Below are positions 26,237 through 34,523 of a stretch of 64,000 nucleotides of DNA, piece by piece (the first letter of the stretch is position 1; every line of letters starts with the position of its first letter). The notes under the pieces were generated by a model. That model was not told the DNA's origin. It worked only from the letters and a program-made list of their open reading frames with translations, and searched no databases. A program made the translations under genes and the position numbers. Origin of the DNA: Pseudoalteromonas umbrosa (GTDB lineage: Bacteria; Pseudomonadota; Gammaproteobacteria; Enterobacterales; Alteromonadaceae); the NCBI RefSeq assembly GCF_030125375.1, contig NZ_JASJUU010000002.1, positions 115,538-179,537 on the forward strand. Reading direction: 5' to 3'.

Positions 26237-26647
26237 TTACTTGCGGATTTTCTTAACTGCTTTGTCCAACACGCCATTTACAAATTTATGGCTGTCTTCT
26301 GCACCAAACATTTTGGCCAGTTCAATCCCTTCGTTGATAGCCACTTTATATGGCACATCTTCACGGAACTTAAGCTCATACGCGCTTACGCGTAAAGTCG
26401 CTAATTCAACCATGTCTAGATCGTCAAATGGACGAGACAGGTGAGGCTGAATCGCTTCATCCAACTGTTTATAGTTTACTGCAACACCACGTGCTAAATC
26501 TTTGAAGTATTCCACATCCACTTTTGATACGTCGTTCTCAATTAGCATTTGCTGCTCAATATCAGCAATTGGGTTGCCACTTAACTGCCATGAGTAGACA
26601 GCTTGCAATGCAAGCACACGCGCTTTACGTCTAGCTGCTGGTTTCAC
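26237..26647 (-). CDS. nusB: Transcription antitermination factor NusB
   Basis: The 136-residue all-helical RNA-binding protein pairs with NusE (S10) at boxA of rRNA operons to block Rho-dependent termination. Marks are the N-terminal [25 protein letters not shown] and the C-terminal [32 protein letters not shown], close to E. coli NusB. The start is a GTG preceded by AGAGGAATCTAA. It follows ribH by 11 bp, as in most gammaproteobacteria, and precedes thiL, with a terminator hairpin between. Confidence 0.97.
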   Translation of the reverse strand: MKPAARRKARVLALQAVYSWQLSGNPIADIEQQMLIENDVSKVDVEYFKDLARGVAVNYKQLDEAIQPHLSRPFDDLDMVELATLRVSAYELKFREDVPYKVAINEGIELAKMFGAEDSHKFVNGVLDKAVKKIRK

Positions 26648-26658
26648 TTAGATTCCTC

Positions 26659-27123
26659 TTAAATTTGCTCAAGTACGTTAACCATTTCTAGTGCACCAAG
26701 TGCAGCTTCGCCACCCTTGTTACCCATTTTAGTTCCCGCACGTTCAATAGCTTGCTCAATACTTTCTGTCGTCAATACACCAAAAGCTACTGGAATATCG
26801 TAGTCTAATGAAACGCATGCTAGTCCTTTATTTGATTCGTTAGCCACCAAATCAAAGTGTGGCGTACCGCCACGAATAATAACGCCTAGCGCGATAATAG
26901 CATCATGCTCTTTTTTCATTGCAACACGTTTAGCTGCAAGAGGTAACTCAACTGCACCTGGTACATAAACCACAGTGATGTCTTCATCTTTCACGCCACC
27001 TGTGCGCTTAAGCTCATCTACTGCACCTTCTAATAAGCTGCTGCCGATGAAATCGTTAAAACGAGAAATGACAATGGCAAATTTTTTACCTGGTGCGAAC
27101 TTGTTACCTTCAATTATTTTCAT
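26659..27123 (-). CDS. ribH: 6,7-dimethyl-8-ribityllumazine synthase
   Basis: The 154-residue lumazine synthase condenses 5-amino-6-ribitylaminouracil with dihydroxybutanone phosphate. The family signature [20 protein letters not shown] opens the fold; [30 protein letters not shown] with the catalytic His, and [11 protein letters not shown] follow. The enzyme forms icosahedral or pentameric shells. The frame extends 18 codons upstream, but the ATG at 27123 has AGGAATC before it and fits the family start. A strong terminator lies upstream, after ribBA, so ribH-nusB may also have its own promoter in the 27124-27182 spacer. Confidence 0.96.
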   Translation of the reverse strand: MKIIEGNKFAPGKKFAIVISRFNDFIGSSLLEGAVDELKRTGGVKDEDITVVYVPGAVELPLAAKRVAMKKEHDAIIALGVIIRGGTPHFDLVANESNKGLACVSLDYDIPVAFGVLTTESIEQAIERAGTKMGNKGGEAALGALEMVNVLEQI

Positions 27124-27182
27124 TAGATGATTCCTGATCAGTATTAGCAATAGCCAAATTGACGCGCATAATAGCACATCTT

Positions 27183-27220
27183 AAAGAAAAACACCTACTG
27201 TCCAGCCAGACAGTAGGTGT
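27183..27220 (-). terminator. Intrinsic terminator between ribBA and ribH
   Basis: A perfect 12-bp stem (ACACCTACTGTC at 27191-27202, GACAGTAGGTGT at 27209-27220) has a 6-base loop. On the minus strand it is followed by TTTTCTT. It lies about 19 bp past the ribBA stop, inside what is usually one operon. Confidence 0.88.
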
Positions 27221-27238
27221 AAAAAGTGAAGAGCGCGA

Positions 27239-28351
27239 CTATTTCGGCTCTACGTAATCGACAACTTCTAAATGGAAGCCAGAAAGAGCATGATATTTCT
27301 TCGGCAAACTCATCAGACGCATTTTCTGAATACCCAAGTCTGCCAAAATTTGTGAGCCTACCCCGACAGTGCGAGATGTACCTTGAAACTTACGATAGCT
27401 GATTTTCTCGCCTTCGTCTTCAGCAGCAAAGGCTTTAACCAATTGCTCTAAATCTTCAGTCTGTTCGTTTTTACCTAGAATGACTAATGCGCCTTCATGC
27501 TCTGCGATGTATTCCATTGCACCATGCAAAGTCCAGCTTCGGTCGGCACTTCTATCAGATAGGAGAATATCATTGAATGTGCTTTGTAAATGAACTCGTA
27601 CAAGTGTCGGCTCATCTTCTTTAACTTCACCTTTAAGCAACACGTAGTGTAGTTGATTATCAATGGAATCTTTGTAGGTAACTAGGTCAAATTCACCGTA
27701 CTCAGTTGGTAACTTACATTGGGCAACTTTTTCGATTGTGGTTTCATTCAGGTTGCGGTATTCGATTAAATCAGCAATGGTGCCAATTTTAATATCATGC
27801 TCTTTTGCAAACACTTCCAGCTCTGGACGCCTTGCCATAGTACCGTCTGGGTTTAGGATTTCCACAATCACTGACGACGGCTCAAGTCCAGCCAAACGCG
27901 CTAAATCACAACCGGCTTCCGTGTGCCCTGCACGAGTCAACACACCACCAGGTTGCGCCATAATAGGGAAAATATGACCTGGCTGAACAATATCCTCTGG
28001 AACAGCGCCTTTAGCAACAGCCGCTTGTACTGTGCGGGCCCTATCCGCAGCAGAAATACCTGTTGTTACCCCTTTAGCCGCTTCGATTGACATCGTAAAA
28101 TTAGTAGAAAACTGCGCGCCGTTATTTCGCACCATAAGTGGCAGGTCGAGTTGTTGACATCTTTCTTGTGTCATCGTTAGGCAAATCAAACCTCGGCCAT
28201 AGGTCGCCATAAAGTTAATCGCTTCAGGCGTAATATGTTCTGCCGCGATGATCAGGTCACCTTCATTTTCTCGATCTTCATCGTCCATCAAAATGACCAT
28301 TTTACCGGCTTTAATGTCTTCGATGATTTCTTTTGCGCTGTTTAAGCTCAT
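27239..28351 (-). CDS. ribBA: 3,4-dihydroxy-2-butanone-4-phosphate synthase with degenerate GTP cyclohydrolase II domain
   Basis: The N-terminal ~200 residues are a complete Rib[21 protein letters not shown] (acidic loop), [18 protein letters not shown] and [14 protein letters not shown]. This half converts ribulose 5-phosphate to dihydroxybutanone phosphate. The C-terminal ~165 residues align with RibA only in outline: where RibA has its Cys zinc ligands after VRVHSEC, this protein reads [23 protein letters not shown], with no Cys. The second domain is therefore probably not a cyclohydrolase, as in other RibB-RibA-like (RibBX) proteins. A true ribA must be elsewhere. It sits in the rib cluster after ribE. 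Confidence 0.93.
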   Translation of the reverse strand: MSLNSAKEIIEDIKAGKMVILMDDEDRENEGDLIIAAEHITPEAINFMATYGRGLICLTMTQERCQQLDLPLMVRNNGAQFSTNFTMSIEAAKGVTTGISAADRARTVQAAVAKGAVPEDIVQPGHIFPIMAQPGGVLTRAGHTEAGCDLARLAGLEPSSVIVEILNPDGTMARRPELEVFAKEHDIKIGTIADLIEYRNLNETTIEKVAQCKLPTEYGEFDLVTYKDSIDNQLHYVLLKGEVKEDEPTLVRVHLQSTFNDILLSDRSADRSWTLHGAMEYIAEHEGALVILGKNEQTEDLEQLVKAFAAEDEGEKISYRKFQGTSRTVGVGSQILADLGIQKMRLMSLPKKYHALSGFHLEVVDYVEPK

Positions 28352-28386
28352 AGTTTTCCCATTAATTACTTTGTTTGAATGGCCAA

Positions 28387-29043
28387 TTACTTAATAAAGC
28401 CAGCTTGTGCCAACAAACTGGTTGTGAGAGTCGATTCACTTGAAGTCGTTTGAGTACCTTGTATTAAACGCTCCAAATATCTAGCAATTTGATCAACTTC
28501 TAGATTCACCACAGTACCGACTTTAAAATCCGCTATTGTTGTTTCTTGTGCTGTATGTGGCACTATGGTGAGTTTAAATTTATTTCCTTCAACAGCATTG
28601 ACGGTTAGGCTTATCCCGTCGATAGCAACAGAGCCTTTATAAGGAATATATTTTATAAGGCTATCAGGAGCAGATAGCCAATAGTCAGTTGCACGAGCAT
28701 TTGCTTCAACTGCCACAACGGTTGCAATGCCATCAACATGGCCGGACACTAAATGCCCACCAAGACGTGAAATCGGCTGCAGCGCTTTTTCCAAATTGAC
28801 CTTTTGTCCAACTTGATAATCGCCAAACCTTGTCAGCGATAAAGTTTCGTTTGATACGTCCGCTTTAAAGCCATTGCTGTATTTTTCAACTACGGTCAGG
28901 CAAACGCCATTAGTGGCGATGCTATCGCCGAGCGCCACATCTGTCATATCTAAATTGTGAGATTGCACTTTTACACTCAAATCACCTTGCTTCAAGGTAA
29001 GTTCAGTGAGTGTGCCCGTTGCTTCAATGATACCTGTAAACAT
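28387..29043 (-). CDS. ribE: Riboflavin synthase alpha chain
   Basis: The 218-residue enzyme dismutates two 6,7-dimethyl-8-ribityllumazines into riboflavin and its pyrimidine precursor. It starts [12 protein letters not shown], the diagnostic N terminus, and has two similar barrel halves, with [12 protein letters not shown] and [14 protein letters not shown] in the first and [13 protein letters not shown] in the second. The frame extends 19 codons further up, overlapping ribD, but the MFTGII start is universal in this family. It is known as ribC in E. coli. It follows ribD by 8 bp. Confidence 0.96.
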   Translation of the reverse strand: MFTGIIEATGTLTELTLKQGDLSVKVQSHNLDMTDVALGDSIATNGVCLTVVEKYSNGFKADVSNETLSLTRFGDYQVGQKVNLEKALQPISRLGGHLVSGHVDGIATVVAVEANARATDYWLSAPDSLIKYIPYKGSVAIDGISLTVNAVEGNKFKLTIVPHTAQETTIADFKVGTVVNLEVDQIARYLERLIQGTQTTSSESTLTTSLLAQAGFIK

Positions 29044-29051
29044 ATGTACTC

Positions 29052-30167
29052 TTATTTGGTGGTCGCACTTATGCGAATGTCTGTGCCAACTTGGACACAC
29101 TCCGTAATTTTAAATTCTGGTATTTGGGCCATCTCTGTCAAAACAGAACTTTTAAATAGGCCCCTGCCACCTTCACCGATAATTTTTGGCGCCATGTAGA
29201 TGATATATTCATCAATTAATTTTTGCTCATGCATTGCCCCGCATAAAGTCGCGCCGGCTTCCAACCATACCTGATTAATATTTTGTGTCGCTAGGTATTC
29301 AATTGCAGCATGTAAATCTAGCTTACCTTTGAATTCAGGTAAGCACACTTGCTCTACAAAATGAGGCCATTGATGCTGTTTATCAAGCTTGGTACGTAAA
29401 ATAATAATCTTAGATTCTTGGCTAAATAAGCTCAGATTAGGATGTAAGCGATTTTGAGTATCTATGATCACACGAATTGGTTGACGTAATTGCGCCAGGT
29501 TATCCACCAATTCAAAGTCTTTAAATTCGCTGGCGCGCACATTAAGTTTGGCATCATCAACCAATACCGTGTCAGCACCAGACAAAACAGCACAGCTTTG
29601 CGCTCTAAAGCTCTGCACATCTTGTCTTGCGATAGGTCCAGTGATCCACTTACTTTGGCCATTTTGTAGCGCCGTTTTTCCATCTAAACTTGCGGCGAGT
29701 TTTGCGATCACATAGGGCTTTCCAGTTTCCATTTTTTTTAGAAAACCTTTATTTAAGGCACGTGCCTCGTGCTCTAGCAAGCCATATGCGGTTTCAATAC
29801 CTGCTTGCTCTAACATTTTTATGCCATTGCCAGCCACTTGTGGGTTTGGGTCAACCATGGCGCAAATCACTTTTTTCACGCCCGCATCAATTAACCCTTT
29901 AGCACAAGGCGGAGTTCGACCATAGTGACTGCAAGGTTCTAGAGTCACATACGCTGTAGCGCCTTGTGTCTTCCCTTGTGCTTCTCTTAAAGCATGTACT
30001 TCGGCATGAGGACCACCTGCCTGAATATGAAAGCCTTGGCCTATTATTTTTTCGTTTTTAACGAGGACACAGCCAACATTTGGGTTAGGCGTTGTGGTGT
30101 ACTGACCCTGCTTAGCAAGTTCAATGGCCAATGCCATATACTCATGATCAGCTTGTGTAAAATGCAT
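29052..30167 (-). CDS. ribD: Bifunctional pyrimidine deaminase/reductase
   Basis: The 371-residue enzyme carries out steps two and three of riboflavin synthesis. The N-terminal deaminase domain has the zinc motif HAEVHALREA and PCSHYGRTPPC; the C-terminal reductase begins around residue 150 (YVIAKLAASLDGKTA) with SGADTVLVDDAKLNVR. The TGATG overlap with nrdR (one base shared) implies translational coupling. Neither riboswitch nor promoter is visible between them, so it is probably read from the nrdR promoter. Confidence 0.96.
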   Translation of the reverse strand: MHFTQADHEYMALAIELAKQGQYTTTPNPNVGCVLVKNEKIIGQGFHIQAGGPHAEVHALREAQGKTQGATAYVTLEPCSHYGRTPPCAKGLIDAGVKKVICAMVDPNPQVAGNGIKMLEQAGIETAYGLLEHEARALNKGFLKKMETGKPYVIAKLAASLDGKTALQNGQSKWITGPIARQDVQSFRAQSCAVLSGADTVLVDDAKLNVRASEFKDFELVDNLAQLRQPIRVIIDTQNRLHPNLSLFSQESKIIILRTKLDKQHQWPHFVEQVCLPEFKGKLDLHAAIEYLATQNINQVWLEAGATLCGAMHEQKLIDEYIIYMAPKIIGEGGRGLFKSSVLTEMAQIPEFKITECVQVGTDIRISATTK

Positions 30168-30616
30168 CAGTCTCCCAACCTCGCGATTTCCTCACCGAAC
30201 TCTTTGATGTCTTCAAAACTGCGATACACTGAAGCAAAGCGAACATAAGCGACTTTGTCGAGCTTTTTAAGGGCTTCCATAATGCATTCGCCGATCATTT
30301 TGCTGTTAACCTCTCTCTCTCCGGTTGCGCGGATCTGAGATTTTATTTGATGTACGACTTCTTCAATTTGCTCAGTACTAACTGGACGCTTTTCTAATGC
30401 GCGATGTAAACCATTTAGCAATTTATCTTCATTGAAAGGCTCCCGTGTGCCATCTTGCTTAATCACTCGGGGCATTAATAATTCCGCCCCTTCAAACGTC
30501 GTAAAGCGCTCATGACAAACTATACATTCACGGCGGCGTCTTACTTGGTGTCCAGACGCCACCAAGCGCGAATCAATCACTTTAGTATCTTTTGCCGTAC
30601 AAAAAGGACAATGCAT
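30167..30616 (-). CDS. nrdR: Transcriptional repressor NrdR
   Basis: The 149-residue zinc-finger and ATP-cone repressor of ribonucleotide reductase genes senses dATP/ATP. The zinc ribbon is MHCPFC...[11 protein letters not shown], followed by the ATP-cone ([30 protein letters not shown]). It is first in the nrdR-ribD-ribE-ribBA-ribH-nusB-thiL-pgpA run and, as in E. coli, overlaps ribD. The glyA terminator lies just upstream of it. Confidence 0.97.
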   Translation of the reverse strand: MHCPFCTAKDTKVIDSRLVASGHQVRRRRECIVCHERFTTFEGAELLMPRVIKQDGTREPFNEDKLLNGLHRALEKRPVSTEQIEEVVHQIKSQIRATGEREVNSKMIGECIMEALKKLDKVAYVRFASVYRSFEDIKEFGEEIARLGD

Positions 30617-30714
30617 AAATTCTCACTGTTGGGTAATATTTTTAATGCGGCGTATAAATATGATCTGTTTAAGCTTAACAAGTGCCTTTGTTTAGCACAC
30701 AAAGCAAATAGATA

Positions 30715-30743
30715 ATAAAAAGGCCGCATAAATGCGGCCTTTA
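30715..30743 (-). terminator. Intrinsic terminator after glyA
   Basis: AAAGGCCGCAT and ATGCGGCCTTT form an 11-bp stem (30719-30729, 30732-30742) with a very tight loop. Five A at 30716-30720 give the T run on the minus strand. It separates glyA from nrdR. Confidence 0.9.
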
Positions 30744-30776
30744 TAATATCAAAAATAACGCAAATTGTGAGTCTAA

Positions 30777-32033
30777 TTATGCGTAAACAGGTAATTTAGC
30801 ACAGATGGCTTTTACCTTTTCTTTTACTTCTGCCTGCACTGATTCATCATTGATGTTATCTAATACATCACAGATCCAGCCTGCTAGTTCACCCGCTTCA
30901 GCTTCTTTGAAGCCGCGACGAGTGATCGCTGGAGAACCAATACGAAGACCAGATGTCACGAATGGTGAGCGAGGGTCATTTGGTACAGAGTTTTTATTTA
31001 CAGTAATGTTTGCACGGCCCAGTGCAGCATCAGCATCTTTACCAGTGATGTCTTTATCGATAAGGTCAAGTAGGAATAGGTGGTTATCTGTTTTACCAGA
31101 AACAACTTTATAACCACGCTCTTGAAGAACGGCTACCATCGCTTGTGCATTCTTAACAACTTGTGTTTGATAAGTTTTGAATTCAGGCTCCAGTGCTTCT
31201 TTGAATGCAACCGCTTTTGCTGCGATCACGTGACATAAAGGACCACCTTGACCACCAGGGAATACTGCACTATTCAGCTTTTTGTAAACATCTTCATCAC
31301 CACATGCAGAAACAATCAAACCACCACGAGGGCCAGCCAGTGTTTTGTGCGTCGTAGTAGTAACAACATGTGCATGAGGTACTGGGTTAGGGTAAACACC
31401 AGCTGCAACTAGACCAGCAACGTGTGCCATGTCTACAAGTAAATATGCGCCAACTTTGTCTGCAATTTCGCGGAATTTAGCCCAATCAACAATACCGGAG
31501 TAAGCAGAGAAACCGCCAATGATCATTTTTGGTTTGTGCTCAAGTGCTAAAGCTTCTACTTGTGCGTAGTCAATTTCGCCAGTTTCTTCATTAAGGCCAT
31601 ACTGAATTGCATTGTATGTTTTACCTGAGAAGTTTACGTGAGAACCGTGCGTTAAGTGACCACCGTGAGCAAGGCTCATACCTAATACAGTATCATGTGG
31701 CTGAAGTAGCGCTTGAAAAACAGCAGCATTTGCTTGAGAACCAGCGTGCGGCTGAACGTTTGCGTAGTCTGCACCAAATAATTCACATGCGCGGTCAATT
31801 GCCAGTTGCTCAACTACATCTACGTGCTCACAACCGCCGTAATAACGCTTACCAGGGTAACCTTCTGCGTACTTATTTGTAAGTTGTGACCCTTGAGCCT
31901 CTAAAACACGCGGGCTACAGTAGTTTTCAGATGCGATAAGCTCAATGTGCTCTTCTTGACGAGTCGTTTCAGACTGGATCGCGTTAAATAATTCAGGGTC
32001 AAAATCTGCAATATTCATGTTACGTTCTAACAT
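30777..32033 (-). CDS. glyA: Serine hydroxymethyltransferase
   Basis: The 418-residue PLP enzyme interconverts serine and glycine and loads one-carbon units onto tetrahydrofolate. It begins [16 protein letters not shown] and carries [27 protein letters not shown], the PLP-binding [15 protein letters not shown] with its Lys, and [16 protein letters not shown] start at the ATG at 32033, with AGGAG five bases before it; six extra codons upstream have no homologous counterpart. It is transcribed alone, with terminators on both sides. Confidence 0.98.
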   Translation of the reverse strand: MLERNMNIADFDPELFNAIQSETTRQEEHIELIASENYCSPRVLEAQGSQLTNKYAEGYPGKRYYGGCEHVDVVEQLAIDRACELFGADYANVQPHAGSQANAAVFQALLQPHDTVLGMSLAHGGHLTHGSHVNFSGKTYNAIQYGLNEETGEIDYAQVEALALEHKPKMIIGGFSAYSGIVDWAKFREIADKVGAYLLVDMAHVAGLVAAGVYPNPVPHAHVVTTTTHKTLAGPRGGLIVSACGDEDVYKKLNSAVFPGGQGGPLCHVIAAKAVAFKEALEPEFKTYQTQVVKNAQAMVAVLQERGYKVVSGKTDNHLFLLDLIDKDITGKDADAALGRANITVNKNSVPNDPRSPFVTSGLRIGSPAITRRGFKEAEAGELAGWICDVLDNINDESVQAEVKEKVKAICAKLPVYA

Positions 32034-32215
32034 GGTTTCTCCTAGGTGCACGTATGATTAAATTTACCGAATGCAATTGTACGCAATTTACATCCAATTG
32101 CCTACGAAATCTGCGTAGCTCTATTTAAACAAGGATTGAATTTATTTCACAGTGTTTCGGGGATGATATTTTTTTATTTAAACATAAAAAATATTTATAT
32201 GGATTAGTTCATTCA

Positions 32216-32267
32216 TTAAAAAATAAAATGTGCATACATTCACCCATTATTGATTTATGTATGCACA
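32216..32267 (-). terminator. Intrinsic terminator after thrC
   Basis: TGTGCATACAT (32229-32239) and ATGTATGCACA (32257-32267) form an 11-bp stem around 17 bases. On the minus strand it runs into TTTTATTTTTT. It ends the thrABC transcript 21 bp past the thrC stop. Confidence 0.85.
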
Positions 32268-32287
32268 GACCAATGAAGTAAGTGTGG

Positions 32288-33574
32288 TTACGACCCTAAC
32301 TTTTCAAACAAACGTGACTTAAGCTCACCATAATCAGCGTGGATAACCTCTGCTAAACACGGCTTAGCTAAAGCCTCTGCAAGCACTTGTGGCATATCAA
32401 GTTGTTGTTCTAACACATCTTCAACAGAGTCTTTAAATTTAGCCGGATGTGCTGTCGCCAAAAATATCCCCGTTTCATTATCGGATTTATTAATTTGCAA
32501 ACCTTCATAAGCGATCGCAGTGTGTGGCTCTGCAACATAGCCAAGCTTGTTGATGTGCCTCATTACTTCTTGAGTACGAGACTCACCCACAGAACATGAA
32601 TAAAAATCATCTTTGTTAAATATTGCCGTGTTAAGCATGCTTTCAACGCGTGGCCAGTTATTAGGTTTACTCACATCCATTGCATTAGATAACGACTCTA
32701 AAGTCGCATTGGGAGACCAATTACCCGTTTTAATATAACGCGGTACAGTGTCATTTTGATTTGTCGTCGCACTGAGTTTACTAACAGGCAGCCCAATCGC
32801 CGCCGCTATCATCGCAGCACACACATTACCGAAATTTCCACTGGGCACAGAGATGTGCACTTGCTGACGTTGAGGCTCAGGTAATTGTGCAACTGCTTCA
32901 AAGTAATAACATACTTGAGCTAACAAACGGCTGATATTGATTGAGTTTGCCGAATTTAGTCCGAGCTTAGACTTTACTTCCTCATCCAAAAACGCCTGCT
33001 TTACCAGTGCTTGACAGTCATCAAAGCTCCCTTCTACCGCATAGCAATGAATGTTTTTACCTAGCGTTGTGAATAACTTTTGTTGTGCCAGCGAAATTTT
33101 GCCTTGCGGGTATAGAATAACTACGTCTACGTTTTCTTTGCCGTAAAATGCATGGGCAACCGCTGCGCCAGTATCTCCACTGGTCGCTGTTAAAATCGTA
33201 ACTCGCTCGCCTTGATTAAATAAGCCGATGCACTCAGACATAAAGCGCCCACCGAAATCTTTAAATGCTAGTGTAGGACCATGAAATAGCTCTAAGCAAT
33301 ACGTATTCTTTTCAACCTCAACAATGGGCGCAGGAAAATTAAAGGCGCTATTCACCATTTCATCAAGCGTATCACTTGGCAACTCATCACCGATTAAATG
33401 CTGTAAGATTTTGCTACTGCGGGCTTTAAATGGCATCGCTAACAACGCATCAACATTTTCAATTGCCGCTAATTTCTCAGGGAAAAAAACGCCTTGATTA
33501 CGCCCTAGACCAATTTTAACTGCTTCTGTAAATGAAACCTGCTGCTGAGGATCCATAAGATTAACTAAATTCAT
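32288..33574 (-). CDS. thrC: Threonine synthase
   Basis: The 428-residue PLP enzyme converts O-phosphohomoserine to threonine. It has the long E. coli-type N terminus, the PLP-lysine segment LELFHGPTLAFKDFGGRF, TATSGDTGAAVAHAFYG, and SVPSGNFGNVCAAMIAA. The ATG at 33574 has AAGGAATTAAAA before it. It lies 10 bp after thrB and is the last gene of the threonine operon. Confidence 0.97.
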   Translation of the reverse strand: MNLVNLMDPQQQVSFTEAVKIGLGRNQGVFFPEKLAAIENVDALLAMPFKARSSKILQHLIGDELPSDTLDEMVNSAFNFPAPIVEVEKNTYCLELFHGPTLAFKDFGGRFMSECIGLFNQGERVTILTATSGDTGAAVAHAFYGKENVDVVILYPQGKISLAQQKLFTTLGKNIHCYAVEGSFDDCQALVKQAFLDEEVKSKLGLNSANSINISRLLAQVCYYFEAVAQLPEPQRQQVHISVPSGNFGNVCAAMIAAAIGLPVSKLSATTNQNDTVPRYIKTGNWSPNATLESLSNAMDVSKPNNWPRVESMLNTAIFNKDDFYSCSVGESRTQEVMRHINKLGYVAEPHTAIAYEGLQINKSDNETGIFLATAHPAKFKDSVEDVLEQQLDMPQVLAEALAKPCLAEVIHADYGELKSRLFEKLGS

Positions 33575-33584
33575 TTTTAATTCC

Positions 33585-34514
33585 TTAAACCAATTCTCTG
33601 GTGCCCATACTGTCTATTTTACAGATGTGACTAAACCCTTGTTCGTTCAGATAGTTTGACTTCAGCCAATTTTGACACTTTTGAGCAATCTCTAATGAAT
33701 CGCACAGCGCAAATAGTGTTGGCCCAGCGCCAGATATACTCACTACACTGGCGCCCAGCTCAGGTAAACTCAACTTTGCTTCTTTGAACCCTTCGATAAG
33801 TGGCGAACGACTGGGCTCTGCCACATTGTCTTGCATAAGCACAACGGCCTCATCAAATCGATTTAACTGCAGCAAAGTACAAAATGAGGACATTCTTTGG
33901 GCAAACTCAACACTTTCACTTAATGTGAGCGTCGCAGGTAATACCGATCTCGCTTTAGATGTATTCAATGCAAATCCAGGATATGCCACAACAATATACC
34001 AGTTCGGGTCGACAGGTAATGCCAGTGCCCTGTCTGGTACTAGCTCCGCGGTAAGCTGTAACCCACCCAGATAACATGGCGTAATATTGTCATAATGACG
34101 TGCGCCACTCACTTTTGCCTCAAAGTCCGCCATTAGTTCAATCATTTGGGATTGTGACAGCTCAGTGCCAGCAAACGCATTCAATGCCGCAAAAGTTGCA
34201 ACAACAGAGCAAGCGCTCGACCCTAAACCTGAACCAACCGGTAATTTTTTCTCAAGTGTCAAAGAGACACTTGGCATATCAGATTTCACCTGCGCTCTAA
34301 AATGAGTCAAACATTGAAATGCCAAATTCTCTTTTGGATCTGTTGGGAGCTTATGTGCATACTCACCAATACACTCAAACCTATCATCATTGGCCTGCTC
34401 AATATAAACAACGTCGCCCAAGAGCTGCCCATCTATCGGTGCGAGTGACGCACCGAGAGAATCAAATCCAACGCAAAAGTTACCGATAGAAGCAGGTGCA
34501 TAAAATTTTCTCAT
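33585..34514 (-). CDS. thrB: Homoserine kinase
   Basis: The 309-residue GHMP kinase phosphorylates homoserine. The GHMP ATP-binding loop is LPVGSGLGSSACSVVA; the N-terminal FYAPASIGNFCVGFDSLGASL and the C-terminal SISGAGPTLFALCD are the other family signatures. AGGAG stands before the ATG. It follows thrA by 9 bp and precedes thrC by 10 bp. Confidence 0.97.
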   Translation of the reverse strand: MRKFYAPASIGNFCVGFDSLGASLAPIDGQLLGDVVYIEQANDDRFECIGEYAHKLPTDPKENLAFQCLTHFRAQVKSDMPSVSLTLEKKLPVGSGLGSSACSVVATFAALNAFAGTELSQSQMIELMADFEAKVSGARHYDNITPCYLGGLQLTAELVPDRALALPVDPNWYIVVAYPGFALNTSKARSVLPATLTLSESVEFAQRMSSFCTLLQLNRFDEAVVLMQDNVAEPSRSPLIEGFKEAKLSLPELGASVVSISGAGPTLFALCDSLEIAQKCQNWLKSNYLNEQGFSHICKIDSMGTRELV

Positions 34515-34523
34515 CGTGCACTC

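Noticed and set aside
32034..32287. A PurR box or glycine riboswitch before glyA
   Set aside because: ACGCAATTTACATCC-like bases match the PurR consensus poorly, and no tandem riboswitch fold could be seen.
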